Notes under the pieces: model-generated
What the model was told of the DNA's origin: nothing
Databases searched by the model: none
Seen by the model: only the letters and a program-made list of their open reading frames with translations
Shown: in pieces, positions 1 to 11,538 of the stretch
Layout of the letters: the number at the start of each line of letters is the position of its first letter
How positions within the stretch are numbered: the first letter of the stretch is position 1
Made by a program: the position numbers and the translations under genes
NCBI GenBank assembly: GCA_963995525.1
Contig: OZ023210.1
Location: forward strand, 28,647,249-28,711,248
From: Escarpia spicata
Taxonomy: Eukaryota; Annelida; Polychaeta; Sabellida; Siboglinidae
Direction: 5' to 3'
Length of the DNA stretch: 64,000 nt

Positions 1-167
1 TTGGTTCGTAGCCTGGGTTCTGCTGAGTCGGAGCCTGTTCTGGCGGGGTAACCGTGTTGATAACGGTATATGGCGGGGGAACCGTGTTGACAACGGTGGA
101 CAGCGGCATCTCCTGGGCAACCTCTGTTGTGCTTGTTGCATTATTTGTAGAAACCGTGGACTTCCTC
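1..167 (-). CDS. Cytoplasmic tail exon, open at the window edge
   Basis: Continues in frame from the transmembrane exon (acceptor TTGCAG) with a basic RRKS start, then a Thr/Val/Pro-rich tail containing VNTVPPPYTV. The PPPY motif is a potential WW-domain (for example NEDD4-type ubiquitin ligase) docking site, which is inference. The frame is open to position 1, so more exons or a stop lie outside the window. Confidence 0.72.
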
Positions 168-775
168 CTGCAAACAGATCTATGCTGAATACGTGGACCA
201 TGTAGCTGATTTTGAACTGGGATTTGATTTCCGAACTCTACAGTAATTCTTTGCAAACCGTATCTAAAAACGTTACTGCAATATCACTATTTTATTATTT
301 CTTTCGATTTTGCGAAATGTTGAAACAACTTATTGAGAAAGTAACAACGCCGCAATTTGCATAAGATACTTGGAATTCATTGGCACAACATGTAACGACT
401 TCTGTGCTAACATCAAACAATTGTCATGTAGTAAAAGTAATGTTTGCGACGTTTTATTAATATATGTTGTTGAATTGTCTTAATACTGTAATGTTTTACT
501 TCTGTCATTAGAGCTTATACCACTGCATTGGCCACATATCTAATGTCACCATGCATAACATTTACGGGTTGTCTGCAATCGCACAATGTATTTCGAGAGA
601 TAGAAAACACTACCATGTCACCTGCGATAGGTTATCCGCTTATTCCCTTGTAGGCAATATTTTACTTCCCTTTGTACGATCACTATGAAAAAAGAATCTA
701 CATAATAATACTTCCAATTTCCTACCCACATGCATTGCTATGTAGTTGGCACTTACGTAGTCATCTTAGTCATAC
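168..775. other. Intron, nothing recognised
   Basis: AT-rich intron between the transmembrane and tail exons. No gene, RNA or mobile element is visible. Confidence 0.6.
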
Positions 776-887
776 CTGACGAAGTAGCAGACACCGATTA
801 TGATCACCACCAGAAGGAGTAATACGACGCCACCAGCGCTGCCTCCGATGACGTACAACATGCCCTGAGTATTCTCCGACGGCTTCG
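776..887 (-). CDS. Transmembrane exon
   Basis: Encodes a short stalk (KPSENTQGML) followed by a Gly/Ser hinge and about 20 hydrophobic residues rich in Val, Leu and Ile (VVLLLLVVIIIGVCYFV), then Arg. This is a single transmembrane helix with basic residues on the cytoplasmic side. Acceptor TTGCAG, donor GTATGA, 112 bp. Confidence 0.8.
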
Positions 888-904
888 CTGCAACGGCAAA
901 CCAT

Positions 905-1226
905 AATAATAATTATTATTATTATTATATCAACAACACCAACTGCAACACTACTACTACTATTAGTACAACAACTAATGATAATAATACTAATACCAAC
1001 AACAATAATTATAACATTAATAATAATGTGTGCCTGGAATATCTGAATGATAATGTTTTGTTGACAAGAGGAAACCAATTTTAGAATTACTAAAAACAAA
1101 TCGAATCAATGTTTGTAGTTGCTATGCAGTATTTCCATGTAATCACGGGAAAGACAACCGCCATGATAATATGTGCGCTCTGAAAACATTACGGATATTA
1201 GAGTTACGTATAAAAAGAACGAACAG

Positions 1227-1281
<55 letters not shown>

Positions 1282-1282
1282 T
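905..1282. repeat. ATT/ATA-rich tract and (TGCG)n microsatellite
   Basis: Imperfect ATT/ATA trinucleotide tract at about 905-1030, and a TG tract leading into a (TGCG)n array at about 1227-1300, both in the intron between the transmembrane and module 7 exons. Confidence 0.8.
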
Positions 1283-1497
1283 TGTGTGTGTGTGTGTTTA
1301 GTGTGGTTACTTTTTACTATGTAATTTTGCTACTTTCATAAAAGCATGTCTGTGTAAATTTATGTATTTTATTTTAATCCAGCACACATACATATATATC
1401 TGAATTGTTTACAACTATTTTATGAATAAACATCTGTATATGGACCTCGTCTGAATTCAACTGTATTAGTATTATTATAAGGCTAAGAGTCACTTAC

Positions 1498-1653
1498 AGA
1501 AGCACTCGTCTACGGTCGTTGCCCTCGCCCTGGCAGTCGTCATCTCGTCTCCACAAGATATACACTCTGTCTGCCACTTCTGGTCCTGGTATGTACCGAG
1601 TGGACACGTCTTGCATGCTTTACCTTCAATTCGTTGTCCGACTGTGCAGTTTC
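1498..1653 (-). CDS. EphR-like module 7
   Basis: 52 residues: GNCTVGQRIEGK, CKTCPLGTYQDQKWQTE, CISCGDEMTTARARATT and Glu-Cys-Phe-Cys. Phase 1-1, acceptor GATAG, donor GTAAGT. A near repeat of module 5 and the last extracellular module before the membrane. Confidence 0.82.
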
Positions 1654-2022
1654 CTATCACAACAACAAGGTAGTAATTTTAATATTCAATGCTTTGAATT
1701 TATTGAGATATTTAGTTAATAAACTTGCCTGTACGACATGTATTACCTAACAGTTTTAATATTCTCTTTTTTTCATAACAGTGTTGTTTTCCATAAAATT
1801 CAACACGTCAAGATTGTAGAGTATTTTCGTAAAATAACACGTTGTCAATGGTAGTTTTATGGGTTATTAAGATACATGTGCAAAAGTATATGTTAACTTA
1901 AAACAGTCGTGGAGTGGCATATGATGAACAACATATTATTTCCCAAACGTTATGTAGATGGATTTGTAGCAGGATACTGTATGTTAACTTAAAATAACAA
2001 ATGACAGCATATATTCACATAC

Positions 2023-2184
2023 CTTGGTTGCAGTCACCTTCTGATGTTGACCCTGCAGTAGGCGTGACCAGGTGGCGAGGGCAAGGCTGACAGTAGTGAT
2101 GATCTTTACCTTTGTAGAAGCCGCGGGGACACACCGTGCATTCCCCTGTTTGTTTATCACGCTCGTGGCCAGACTCGCATTGAC
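2023..2184 (-). CDS. EphR-like module 6
   Basis: 54 residues: QCESGHERDKQTGE, CTVCPRGFYKGKDHHYC, PCPRHLVTPTAGSTSEGDC. Phase 1-1, acceptor GTCAG, donor GTATGT. A near repeat of module 4. Confidence 0.82.
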
Positions 2185-2443
2185 CTGACACAAACATTAT
2201 TTCACCATGCAATGAAAATATAATCTTAGAAATATACCTGGTAGTAACTGTTGTAAGCAAACGTTTATAATTACATAAGAAAATACGCCTTCTCATCAAT
2301 TACTAGACGGTGTGTTGTAAAAACCTAACAACTATTTACAACAACAGCAACAATAATAATCACAATAGTAGTATATGCTTCTGGCTACACATACACACAC
2401 GCACATATACGTACACACACATGTATATCATATAGTTACTTAC

Positions 2444-2581
2444 GTGTGCATTCCATCTCACCAAACCATCCATCTCTGCAGCCGCACGTGTACTCTGGTC
2501 CGTCACCCACGAGAGAACATGTTCCTCCATTGTCATACGACATGCAGTTGTTCGGTCCATTTGGGCGGCAACTATCAGTGG
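2444..2581 (-). CDS. EGF-like domain exon
   Basis: 46 residues with six Cys in EGF spacing: DSCRPNGPNN, CMSYDNGGTCSLVGDG, YTCGCRDGWFGEMEC. The Gly-Gly-x-Cys and Cys-x-Cys-x-x-Gly-(aromatic)-x-Gly pattern is the EGF signature. Phase 1-1, acceptor CTCAG, donor GTAAGT. It sits between the two duplicated EphR-like pairs. Confidence 0.82.
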
Positions 2582-2646
2582 CTGAGAAAGAAATAGTAAC
2601 TTTTATACATATTTTTATTTACACTCACTCCACGTGTATGTATGTT

Positions 2647-2778
<132 letters not shown>

Positions 2779-3096
2779 TGCGTGCGTGCGTGTGTGTGCT
2801 ATATGCATTATCTACATGATAATGTTGCATGTTTCATTCACAATGTTGTAATGAAATAAACTCCTTATATCATATACTGTCCTTACTCCATTCTCTACTC
2901 GGTCAAAATTCTAATAACGTTCACAGTGAACGCACAACGTATACGAAGTCGTTTGAACTAGTAATATGTTTGCATAGCAATTTAACAACAAGAATATATA
3001 TCTAGACGAGATGCTTTGTTTACTAGATACGCGATTATGTGACGAACATAATCGCGAACACAATAAAGAAAAGAGAAATAACTACGAAGCAATTAC

Positions 3097-3252
3097 ATGT
3101 GCAGTCCGCCGCGCTGGTTGCTCCCTCCCTAACAGTTGTTCTCTTAGGCCCGCAAGAGATGCATATTTTCTGCCACTTCATACTCTGGTGTGAACCGAGT
3201 GGACATAGTTCGCACGTTTTATCCACAATTCTTTGTCCAGCAGTGCAGTTTC
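3097..3252 (-). CDS. EphR-like module 5
   Basis: 52 residues: GNCTAGQRIVDK, CELCPLGSHQSMKWQ, CISCGPKRTTVREGATSA and a final Asp-Cys-Thr-Cys. Phase 1-1, acceptor GAATAG, donor GTAATT. Paralogous to module 7 (1498-1653). Confidence 0.8.
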
Positions 3253-3591
3253 CTATTCAACAATAATGTTACATGTGTTATGGAAAAAGTTAGTTACGTC
3301 AACATTTCACGGGGTATGTCCTGTGCGACATATATAAACTAACTTATACTCAAAAGTCTACATGGTGTCCACACGCAATGTTTAATTTTTATGTATTTGA
3401 TTAAATTGGCAACTTATACGACATTAATTTATATGAGGAAATGTGAGCAATTATCGTTTTCTTGGTATTTATACATATTTATATACACTCCTTTGGAAGA
3501 ACGGTACATTTATTGGGACAACAAACGGTATGAACCAGAAAACTAAATGTATGCCTAATTGCTGAGGTTGTGTGTGTGATGGGCAGATCGG

Positions 3592-3969
3592 CAGATTGAT
3601 ACCTACTTACATTTCTCGCACTGTTCTTAATAACTATGTGTCTAACAAATCATTTCTTTTACATTATCTTAATTGGACAAGACTCATCCGCACACACCTC
3701 ATTTAAAACAAGTTCCGTCCAGTTAGGATTAAAGAAATAAACGCGTCATTTATCCTTAACGGGTCGCCTGACTCCGCCCTACTCTACAGCTACACAAGTG
3801 TTTTCTACGCAGTGTTGTTTATATCTTTTCCTGCAGTGTATGACGGCACTCCACTCGCAGTCGAAGGACCATACGGAAATATTGGCATCCATGTAGTTGA
3901 ATACGAAAATATGAGTTGTGGTTGGCATATTCAAGTGGAATAAACAAGGGTGAGCAACTGAATTATAAC
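3592..3969 (+). pseudogene. Inverted duplicate carrying a dead CUB4 exon
   Basis: This block is the reverse complement, at about 90% identity, of 24996-25374, covering the intron, a piece of the Rex1-like LINE end and the CUB4 first-half exon. The pseudo-exon (3837-3949, plus strand) keeps the 113-bp length and both splice sites. It carries an in-frame TAA at 3941-3943 and has lost the first conserved Cys (TGT to TAT). It lies antisense to the host gene, so it cannot be spliced into it. Confidence 0.8.
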
Positions 3970-3989
3970 TTGTGGTACATCACATATAC

Positions 3990-4154
3990 CTTGTTTGCAA
4001 TCGCTTTCTGACGTTGACCCTCGACCAGGTGTAATCAAGTGGCGAGGGCATAACTGGCAGTAGAAATGTTTATCTTTGTCTTTATAGAAGCCGCGAGGAC
4101 ACAATGTGCATTCCACTGTTTCCTCATCGAGTTGCTCCCCGGAATTACATTCAT
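3990..4154 (-). CDS. EphR-like module 4
   Basis: 55 residues: DECNSGEQLDEET, CTLCPRGFYKDKDKHFYC, LCPRHLITPGRGSTSESDC. Phase 1-1, acceptor TTATAG, donor GTATAT. It is strikingly similar to module 6 (2023-2184), so modules 4-5 and 6-7 are a duplicated pair. An inverted CUB4 pseudo-exon ends about 20 bp downstream of its donor. Confidence 0.82.
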
Positions 4155-4357
4155 CTATAACAAACAAATGCAGACACGTTGACACCACTCTGCAACACGA
4201 ATGTAAACATGCACATGTTGTTGTTAGTAAACATTTTATTTAACATGAATACTGCATTTCAATTAATATGCATGTATTTGCAAGTAGAAGTAGTTCTGTT
4301 TAATGTCATATAAGCACGTCACAAAAGTACAAACCCTTCTTTAAAGTTAGTGATAGT

Positions 4358-4606
4358 TACTACTCACTCACTCACTCACTCACTCACTCACTCACCGATT
4401 CACTCACTCACTCACTCACTCACTCACTCACTCACTCACTCACTCACTCACTCACTCACTCACTCACTCACTCACTCACTCACTCACTCACTCACTCACT
4501 CACTCACTCACTCACTCACTCACTCACTCACTCACTCACTCACTCACTCACTCACCCACCCACCCACTCACTCACTCACTCACCCATTCACTCACTCACT
4601 CACGCA
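4358..4606. repeat. (CTCA)n microsatellite
   Basis: A run of more than 50 CTCA/ACTC tetranucleotides with a few CCCA variants, in the intron between modules 3 and 4. Confidence 0.95.
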
Positions 4607-4666
4607 CCCAACAACCATGTGCACGCACACGCACGTAGATACACACACAAGCAGATACAAGGGTAC

Positions 4667-4668
<2 letters not shown>

Positions 4669-4717
<49 letters not shown>

Positions 4718-4723
4718 TATATA
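4669..4723. repeat. (TA)n microsatellite
   Basis: An AT dinucleotide run with one internal GT interruption, in the same intron as the CTCA array. Confidence 0.9.
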
Positions 4724-4800
4724 CACGTTTAATGTGGGATACACGCACCGCCATGCATTCATGTGGACGTGCATGACCATGCATACACTGTTATACTTAC

Positions 4801-4974
4801 GTATGCAGTCAGTTGCACTTGTGCTGCCGAGTGAGGCTGTTGTCTTCGCTTCGGGACACTTGTTGCAGGAGTCTTGCCAGGGTTGGTCCTGGTAGTAGCC
4901 CCGCTCACACAGATGACATGTAATATGTCTTAGACCAGGGAAATACTTGAAATATTGTCCTTTAGGGCAGTCCG
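4801..4974 (-). CDS. EphR-like module 3
   Basis: 58 residues with six Cys: ADCPKGQYFKY, CHLCERGYYQDQPWQ, CNKCPEAKTTASLGSTSATD and Cys. Phase 1-1, acceptor TTCAG, donor GTAAGT. Close to the canonical Cys-Pro-x-G-x-x-T-x-x-x-G-S pattern of this family. Confidence 0.82.
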
Positions 4975-5513
4975 CTGAACACACATACAATGTTAGCTAT
5001 TGAATGTGAACAAATTAAGAAGTAATTCAAAGAGGAACATGTCAACATCATTTTAACAGAAAATTAGATGTTGGCTTTGCAAACAGAAATTGTGGACCGG
5101 AATAGAGCGAGGGAAAAGAAAAGAAACACAGCAATATAAAACGTGATCAAATGCAATTGATCACTGGAAACATAAATGCCACATTAACACAATGGTGATT
5201 TCAACAACTGTACATACTGAAATTATCATTTAAAGAACAGTTTAGGTAGAATATCTTGTAACGTAAAAGCAGATGTATGATAACAGTTTGCAATAACTTA
5301 GACGTAGTGATGTAGTGAAATCACGCTAATGTTATTCCATTTACTTACATGTGTGTATGTGTGGGTGCGTGCGTGCGTGCGTGCGTGCGTGTAACATACC
5401 ACCAACATATGTTAGTCTTAAAAACATTATTATAAACATTAATATAAAAGAAACAGGAAGGATCAGACAACATTATGTGTTAGTTTGCCTAATTTAGAAA
5501 CATACATAGATTA
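4975..5513. other. Intron sequence with a (GTGC)n tract
   Basis: No gene seen. It holds a short (TGCG)n array at about 5365-5391. The region ends at the TA target site of the pogo-like element. Confidence 0.6.
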
Positions 5514-5941
5514 GGGTGGGGCATAGCGCCCAGGGTAACACATATCGTCATAGCGGTTGGCTCTATTTAATGCAATATACCTACAAATATCTACAATATG
5601 TCGGTAACAATATTGAGTATATGTATATATGTGCAAATCTGACATGATTCGAATAATATGTTTTTGTAGTGTGATTAATTATGTGCATGCACCCGATTTG
5701 GGCGCTTTGCCCCGTAGGTGGGGCAAAGCGCACATGGGATGGGCGCTATGCCCCATGTGGAATTGCATGTATTTTTGTATCAGTAGGCTACAAAATGATT
5801 ATCTAATAACAAGAATACAGAACTTTATTTAATGCACATACAAAAGACAGTCTACAAACCAAATGAAACACGAACAAAGAACGATATCGCACCAGGGAGC
5901 CTGAATGCAGTTCGCTGGTGGCTTCAGTGTAGCGACATGTA

Positions 5942-7569
5942 CTATATGACGACGTGCTGTTGAATTTGTTCATCCAAATAGTCTGAGTCTGATTCACAGT
6001 TGTGACAAATATAGTACGGGTCGCCTGCAGTGCACGCGGCGTGTGCCCATTTCTTGCAGTTCAGACACTGAAGCCTCTCTGGACTTGCTGTTGGCGTAAG
6101 GCTCGCAGCAAACGACGCATTCTGTTTCTTCGTCGGTGTTCTTTTCTTGGTTTGACATCCCAAACGGACCAGCAATAGGCTCTTGTGCTGATTTGGGCAG
6201 CTTGATCTCGCTGATTTTCTTTACCACCAGCGAACGTTTTGGTTTCTTCATGTCGCGTTTCTTGTCAGCAATTAACTTGTATGGCGAAGAAGTCAGCACG
6301 ACACTGGTGGTTCTTCTTGCTACATGTTTACGCTTCTTGTTCGGCGGTGGTGGCGAGCAGCTCATAATTATAGAGCGAATGTCACCTTCAGATCCTGCAG
6401 GACTTGTAGGATGTTCGACAGAAACTGCCGGTGCAGATACACCAGTGGCGACATCTGGAGCGCTGGCTGCTTCAGTGGGGGCAACGTGTCCGGTGACGAC
6501 ATGGATGGCAGCGACATGCAGACAGGAGCTTCGAAAGCTGGTTGCTATGGGGTGGTGTGGTGCTGAGATTGTCAGGACAGTAGCTGGATAGGTGGTGACT
6601 CGGGTGCTGGCAACCTAAGTGACGACCACATCCAGTGCTGTGACTTGAGGAGTATCGACAGGCTGAATGAACGGCAATTCAAGTACATTAATTCTGCATC
6701 GAAGTTGCTGTCGTTGAATGGCCATAAGCCGCACGTTGCAAACCCTCTGACGGCAGACTGCACTGTAGCAGTAGAACTGTATGCTTGCTCACATCATACT
6801 GGGTGGTGGCACGTCCCTTGTTGGATGTAAGCCAGTTGTCACATGAACGGCTGAACGCAGACTTCAGTGACTTAAAAAAATGTCCGGTCGAGTGGTTGGA
6901 GCTGGTGTGCGCAGTGTGGTGGAAATGTAAGCAATATGACCCCATGTTCCTGGGCGAAGTCGATTGCCTCAAGCGTTTTTATGGCTTTCGTGTCCATCCA
7001 ACAGAAGTACGTGTGGATGGTCATTTGGTGCAGACGGCCATCGCGACGAAATGTTTGAGCCACTTAATGAACAGAGCTGAGTCGATATAGCTGTGCTGTG
7101 ATCCCCTCCTTGCAGGACATCTTTGTACAAAGCAAAAAATGCCATAACTGCATCGCGGTTGAAACCTTCGACACGGGCCAGGCTAGTGTAAATTGGCGCA
7201 CAAATCGACAACTCTGGGTGGCGCTTCATGTATGCCCAATTTTGTGGCAACAGCGTAACCCAAACGCATGACATAAATAGTTGTCAATCCGTACATTCTC
7301 TTGGCCATCTCCTTTGCATAATCTACCAATTGTGCTTCAAAGGCACTTGAGAAAACACAACGCTTGCTGCCCATAGCAACAACGCCAGGGAGTTGTACAA
7401 CACCAGAGCATTGGCGCTTTAGTGTGCGCCTTGGTATTCCATAATCTACCCCTGCACCTCGTATAGTCTGTCCTTCGTGGACAGCCGCTACAGCTAACGC
7501 CAGTCGTTCAGACCCATACGACCCCTGTGTTGACTTTCTTTTGTACATTCGAACCTTGCTGTCTCTCAA
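5942..7569 (-). pseudogene. Pogo-like transposase, frameshifted
   Basis: N-terminus (7569-7360): a Psq-type helix-turn-helix with MYKRKSTQGSYGSERLALAV and YGIPRRTLKR. Then a CENP-B-like region with WAYMKRHPELSI and TSLARVEGFNRDAV (about 7250-7130), and DDE_1 segments HPHVLLLDGHESHKN (about 7020) and LTFPPHCAHQLQPLDRTFF (about 6900). The C-terminus (6365-5980) is a Lys-rich linker and a PHD-like Cys/His finger (ECVVCCEPYANSKSRE, LNCKKWAHAACTAG). These lie in several frames, so the gene is broken. This order is typical of pogo-like elements of marine invertebrates. Confidence 0.82.
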
Positions 7570-7649
7570 TCTGAAACGAACATGCTGTAACTGTTATCCT
7601 TATAATAATCACAAGAACGTTTGAAAAATTCTATCATTAAAATTCACAC

Positions 7650-7816
<167 letters not shown>

Positions 7817-8405
7817 ATTATAAATAATTGTGTGTGTGCCCGCTAAACACAAACAATTATTAATATAATTGCAGATGGGGCATAGCGCGCAGGCATGGGC
7901 GCTTTGCCTCAATTCACAGGTGGCGCTATGCCCCACTGGCGTCTATGCTGAGAACATTCGAGTCATGACATTTTCTTTTATAGCTCACTGTAACTGAAGG
8001 CATGAAAATGCAGGTTATACAATATAGCGTAGAAAGCTATTCCAAGCGTTTTAAAATTCGTTACCATTTAGGGGCAATTTATTGATTAATATGGAAGCGA
8101 TCTTATAACAAATAATAAAGAAACGGTAAATCAGTTGTACTTACATCGTGTTCGATTCTGTACAGCCATATCACGTTGATGTGTCGTCAGGACTCAGGAA
8201 TTAATAATTTGATCGCTATGTGGATCCAACAAATGCAATATTCGCCAAGATAGTGGCATGGGCGCTATGCCCCAACATGGGCGCTTTGCCCCACCTTACT
8301 CTAGTGCCAAGCAACCAAGTTGTACAGTTATGATACGTGAATTGGTGTTATGTTTGTTGAAAAACAACATGATTCGGGTATAAGAGTCTGTATATGAAAA
8401 CATAC

Positions 8406-8570
8406 CAATGTCACAATTGTCGCTAGTGAAAGCCCCTTTCGTTCGTGTTGTCCTACCCTGGGGACAGCGCTCACATACGTCGTTGACATTCTGTGTTCGG
8501 TAAGTCCCCCGTGGACAAAGCTCACAAGTGCCGCTCGCCATGTTGTATCCCATTCCACTCGAACAGTTGG
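8406..8570 (-). CDS. EphR-like module 2
   Basis: 55 residues with six Cys: NCSSGMGYN, CELCPRGTYRTQ, VCERCPQGRTTRTKGA and DNC. Phase 1-1, acceptor TTCAG, donor GTATGT. The pogo-like transposon ends 110 bp downstream of the donor in the following intron. Confidence 0.82.
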
Positions 8571-8715
8571 CTGAAGAACAGAAACATAACTTAACATGGT
8601 GTAACATCATTGTTCCCCATGGCAAACAAGCCAATATGACAAGTGGACAAGGGCGCCTTTGGTTTATTGAAAGTCCATCATTTTGTATCTATGTGTAACA
8701 AATTCAAATACTTAC

Positions 8716-8892
8716 TGATACAACCGGCTTCATCTTTACTTCCTAGCCCTATTGTTGTCATATTCAGAGGGCACATGTCACACTTAATTTGCCACTCCTT
8801 TGTCTGGTATGTTCCACGTTCACACGGTCGACACCGCCACTGACTCTCCTCATTCTCGTCTACGTGTAAATACTCGCCAGCTGTACAGTTAG
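8716..8892 (-). CDS. EphR-like (GCC2/GCC3) module 1
   Basis: Encodes a 59-residue six-cysteine module: NCTAGEYL, CRPCERGTYQ, KCDMCPLNMTT and GCIS. The Cys-x2-Cys-x-x-Gly-x-Tyr/Phe pattern followed by Cys-x2-Cys-Pro is the signature of ephrin-receptor-like / GCC2_GCC3 repeats. Symmetric phase 1-1 exon with TTTCAG and GTAAGT. Confidence 0.82.
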
Positions 8893-8916
8893 CTGAAACA
8901 CATGTGATCGTACGTG

Positions 8917-8919
<3 letters not shown>

Positions 8920-8965
<46 letters not shown>
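8920..8965. repeat. (TA)n microsatellite
   Basis: About 22 AT dinucleotides, just upstream (in gene sense) of EphR-like module 1. Confidence 0.9.
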
Positions 8966-8967
<2 letters not shown>

Positions 8968-9379
8968 CGTATGGTGCATTTAACAACGAGTAAAGTAAGT
9001 AAATGTGTACTTGATTGGCCTAAATTATTTATACCTCATTTTTTCCGAAGCCAGTGTGTGCCTCCCGCTATTCTTCATCGTTTCAGTTACACAACGGACA
9101 TAAATTATATCATAGTTTCTTGATAAATATTGTATTTTAGTGCTCTTTGTGATTCAAATAGAGCCACGAATTGTTTCAAGGTGGGCTGTTATCAGCAACA
9201 ACGCTATTCAGACCTCTAAATGTGCGATTAAACAATTTTGTTTAACGAATATATGTCCTTTTAGTTCCTGGAATGATGGGGAATGACGGAAGGCACACTC
9301 CATTAGAAGGCACACTCCATTAGTCGACTTAGTAAATGTGTATCTTGTATGCGTTAATTAGGCACATCTTATACACATA
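8966..9379. other. Intron sequence, nothing recognised
   Basis: No coding or repeat signature beyond a 14-bp direct repeat (GGCACACTCCATTA) near 9292-9320, close to the 5' edge of the following LINE. Confidence 0.5.
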
Positions 9380-11066
9380 ACTATAGTGCACTCTCGGATG
9401 GATCCGCCACTGCCAACACTTGCCTCTCCAGAAGCCCTGACTACCACTACTTATGAACACAATGGAGGTCATCCGTTGGACAGTCTGTCACTGGCCTCTG
9501 AGGAAGAGGTCAGAAACATCATTACATATAGCTGCTCCTCAATACTGCGCTCTCGATCCTCTGTCGACACGCATGCTGAAGAACTGTCTCGATACACTTG
9601 TCCCTGTCATTACCAGGATAGTAAACATCTCGCTGGCCACAGGAGACGTGTCAGCTAACTTGAAGGCGGCACTTGTAATTCCTCTTCTAAAGATACCGAT
9701 TGTCTTACAAGTTACCGACGTATATTTAATCTGAGTTTCCTGTCCAAAGTAATCGAGAAGGTGGTGTCATCACGTTTGTCCTGTCACATGGCACAACACA
9801 ACTTATATGAAGTGAATCAGTCAGCATACAGAAAGGGCCACATTATAGAGACTGCACTGCTAAGAATCCAGAATGATTTACTCTTATCTGTGGATAATCG
9901 GTGTGTCTCGTGTCTAGTTCTGTTGCACTTGAGTATGGCCTTTGACACGTACGATTGGTCACCAGGTGCTCGTGTCACGTCTGTCTAAGAAGATAGGTCT
10001 TTCAGGCACAGCACTGAACTGGTTTACCTTGTATCTCGAATACAGAAAACAAGCTATTAAGACAGGGAACCATTTCGAATGTGTCCATACTGACATGCGG
10101 TGTCCCCCAAGGGTCAATCTTGGGACCGCCACTATTCACTATATACACGGCTGGTGAACTGGATTGCAAAATCCGACAACATGGTTTCGATTATCATATG
10201 TACGTTGACGACACACAGCTCAACATTCAACATCCCCGACACGTCTGTTGCCATATGTCAGCTAGAAACATGCACTGCTGACATCAACCGTTGGATGACA
10301 ACAAATAAACTTCAATTAAATGGTGATAAAAGTGAAGTTCTGTTCACGGGAGTGGTGTGTGGCAGAAATCTTGGGGTCATGTTCGATACTGGACTTACAA
10401 TGAATCAACAAGTCAGTGCCATCTGTAGATCGTCTGGTCTGCAAATCCGAAATGTGGGTAAAATCATTAAATTTCTTACGCCATGAGCTGCCAAACAGAT
10501 CATCTATTCATTTATAACGTCCAGACTGGATGGTTGTAATTCGCTGCTGGTTGGGCTTAAGAAGTATCAGCTACATAGACTGCTCATCTAATCACACGGA
10601 CAAGGAAACACGAATTAATACATAACACCAGTTTTGAAATCTCTCCATTGGCGTCCCATCCAAGAAAGAATTACTTTTAAAATTCTCCTGATCACCTTCA
10701 AGGCATTTCATGGAGTTGTACCCCAATACATATCGGAGCTTCTCGTTGAATATTAGCACATGCGCTCCCTCCGATCAAATTCTGCTCATCTGCTAATAGT
10801 TCCAACCACACGCCTCAAGTCCTTCGGTTTTTCGTGTGTTCATCAAAGCGGCCCCTGTACTTTGGAACAATCTGCCACAGTCAGTCAGACAGTGTGACAC
10901 TACTGAGTCGTTTAAGATAGAGCCGAGGACGCACCTTTTTAAAATTGTTTTCACTAGTTAAATGAGGGACATACAATTGTGAATTTGTTTATAAAGTGCT
11001 TTGGACAGAATTAAGAACTGAATACAGCGATATATATAAGACTTAATTATTATTATTATTATTATA
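9380..11066 (+). mobile_element. CR1/L2-like LINE, 5'-truncated and decayed
   Basis: Plus-strand RT fragments in shifting frames: LDTLVPVITRIVNISLATGD, FDT at about 9942, ALNWFTLYLEYRKQAI, GVPQGSILGPPLFTIYT at about 10094, YHMYVDDTQLNI (catalytic YxDD) near 10195, and NKLQLNGDKSEVLFTG. A CR1/L2-type C-terminal region follows (SLHWRPIQERITFKILL at about 10640). The residue normally acidic in the LLDLSxAFDT motif is His here. The tail carries a degenerate ATATATAAG-type end and an (ATT)n tract at 11044-11066, as in L2/CR1 relatives. Confidence 0.82.
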
Positions 11067-11303
11067 GTGAACTTTGCTTATTAGAATTGCCGATAAAAGA
11101 TTGTCGTTGAGTAAAATCAAATACATTGGCTGGGATGGGAAAATTCCTAATCCTATTGTACTAAAATGCGACGCATAGAACTACCCGGTAATTAAAAGTG
11201 TATGTTTCACCCAGTCAGCAAGACCTTAGTCAACAGTTGACATTATATAATTGTATTTTTTTATTTTATATGATTGCATTATGGTTGTGTCAGTCTGCCG
11301 TAC

Positions 11304-11538
11304 CGTCAATAGCTGTGTACTGGATTTGGAAGCCACGATACACTGCATAACTACTTGATTGGAAGTGAATAAACATTATGTTCCCACTGCTGACGATGTC
11401 TCTAGGAAGTTGTTGACCACACGATGAATTCAGTAGTCGTGCCGTTGTGTCATTTCCATCGAAGATTCTAACTCTACCGTTGTAGCAATACCCATTGTAA
11501 TAGCCGACACCAAAACTGATGAAGTGAAGCTTCACTTT
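11304..11538 (-). CDS. CUB6 second-half exon
   Basis: Encodes KVKLHFISFGVGYYNGYC, VRIFDGNDTTARLL, SSCGQQLPRDIV, IMFIHFQSSS and GFQIQYTAID. Acceptor TTGCAG. The donor is a weaker GTACGG, chosen because it ends at phase 1 with the same length class as the sister exons; reading on reaches a TGA within three codons. Joins the first EphR-like exon at 8892. Confidence 0.78.
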
